Shown piece after piece: positions 63,791 through 64,000 of a DNA stretch of 64,000 nucleotides (position 1 is the stretch's first letter; each line of letters starts with the position of its first letter). The notes under the pieces are model-generated. The model saw nothing but the letters and a program-made list of their open reading frames with translations, was not told the origin of the DNA and searched no databases. The position numbers and the translations under genes are program-made. The stretch covers positions 782,501 through 846,500 of the forward strand of contig NZ_ABTR02000001.1 in assembly GCF_000172975.1 (NCBI RefSeq). The letters run 5' to 3'. Source of the DNA: Dethiosulfovibrio peptidovorans DSM 11002. GTDB lineage: Bacteria; Synergistota; Synergistia; Synergistales; Dethiosulfovibrionaceae.

Positions 63791-64000
63791 GATCGCCTGG
63801 ACTTTTTTTCTCAATACCAGCAGGGCAGCCGCTTCAGCCAGGGCTTTGTCCTTACGTCTGAGCTCCTGTGCCAGCTTCTTGTGATCCTTCTTTACCTGGC
63901 TTACCTCATGCATAAGCTCCCTGACCTTGAGGCTCTGGCCATCGTTTGCCTCCTCGCAGGAGTTTCGCCAGCTTATAACCTGTTCGACGTACAGTCCTTT
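63767..64000 (-). CDS. IS3-family transposase OrfA, partial
   Basis: The C-terminal 77 residues (KGLYVEQVISWRNSC to IWGENEDD) include the coiled coil KKLAQELRRKDKALAEAAAL. The start lies beyond the window. It is close to the OrfA at 38704 but with clear differences, so the copies are related rather than identical. Confidence 0.85.
   Translation of the reverse strand, partial: KGLYVEQVISWRNSCEEANDGQSLKVRELMHEVSQVKKDHKKLAQELRRKDKALAEAAALLVLRKKVQAIWGENEDD

Larger units (their letters stand above)
61373..64000 (-). mobile_element. IS3-family (type A) element, interrupted by IS5 and leaving the window
   Basis: Its right end TGTCAA...TGTCGCA lies at 61373-61391. OrfB is in two parts (61413-62031 and 63330-63790) around the IS5 insert, and orfA begins beyond 64000. 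It is the longest type A copy in the window and shows what the copies at 38-39 kb have lost. Confidence 0.8.

Noticed and set aside
1-64000. tRNA, rRNA genes or an attachment site
   Set aside because: I looked for cloverleaf-like and rRNA-like sequence and for integrase-linked repeats and saw none; a covariance search would be needed to exclude a diverged tRNA.

Overview
The window looks like a piece of a diderm, B12-dependent bacterium of the phylum Synergistota (Dethiosulfovibrio/Aminobacterium-like). Three secreted proteins (18420-18782, 19131-21365, 25699-26394) end in a Gly/Ser-rich stretch with one conserved Cys, a hydrophobic segment and a short basic tail, which fits the lineage-restricted Synerg-CTERM sorting signal. 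Outer-membrane genes (TonB receptor, YjbH-like barrel, Wza-like export protein) support a diderm. Most genes are moderately GC-rich; many glycosyltransferase, polymerase and flippase genes are clearly AT-richer.

Layout. (1) 1-5.2 kb: a hexuronate catabolic operon (kduD, an IclR regulator, kduI) followed by a TRAP transporter in which all three genes are damaged: dctP and dctQ by deletions and dctM by an IS256-type remnant. An iron-type alcohol dehydrogenase follows. (2) 6.5-15.1 kb, minus strand: a complete Wsp-type chemosensory operon (CheW, CheR-TPR, CheW, MCP, CheA-REC, CheB, REC-PAS-GGDEF) predicted to control c-di-GMP rather than swimming. (3) 15.2-18.3 kb: a class II (adenosylcobalamin) ribonucleotide reductase with a 135-residue mini-intein placed directly before the presumed thiyl-radical cysteine. 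(4) 18.9-23.4 kb: a cobalamin riboswitch with a terminator-like platform upstream of a secreted propeller-like protein and a TonB-dependent receptor, probably a B12 capture and uptake pair. (5) 23.4-60.6 kb: a large surface-polysaccharide locus in two converging arms. The plus arm has export and chain-length genes, a CapD/FlaA1-type dehydratase, glycosyltransferases, UDP-glucose dehydrogenase and a Wzy-like polymerase. The minus arm has an epimerase, a WbpD/WbpA/WbpB-like set, a complete dTDP-Fuc4NAc set (RmlB, RmlA, WecE/RffA, WecD-like) with a WecF-like transferase, a Wzx-like flippase, an acyl module (KAS III, ACP, ketoreductase, AAC(3)-fold acyltransferase), a polysaccharide deacetylase and another glycosyltransferase. 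(6) A two-gene AAA ATPase plus DUF4276-like module, a candidate defence pair, is embedded in the minus arm. A YafQ/DinJ-type toxin-antitoxin pair lies upstream of the locus.

Mobile DNA. The junction of the two polysaccharide arms (35.7-42.2 kb) is a nested mosaic of IS3-, IS256- and IS5-family fragments, nearly all with internal deletions. IS66-like transposase tails lie immediately upstream of both the wzy-like and wzx-like genes. At the right edge an apparently intact IS5-family element with a GTAA target duplication interrupts an IS3-family element that runs off the window.

The pieces suggest a surface-associated lifestyle: c-di-GMP signalling and a decorated polysaccharide, with B12 uptake serving B12-dependent DNA precursor synthesis. 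The links between these modules are inferred from gene content and proximity.
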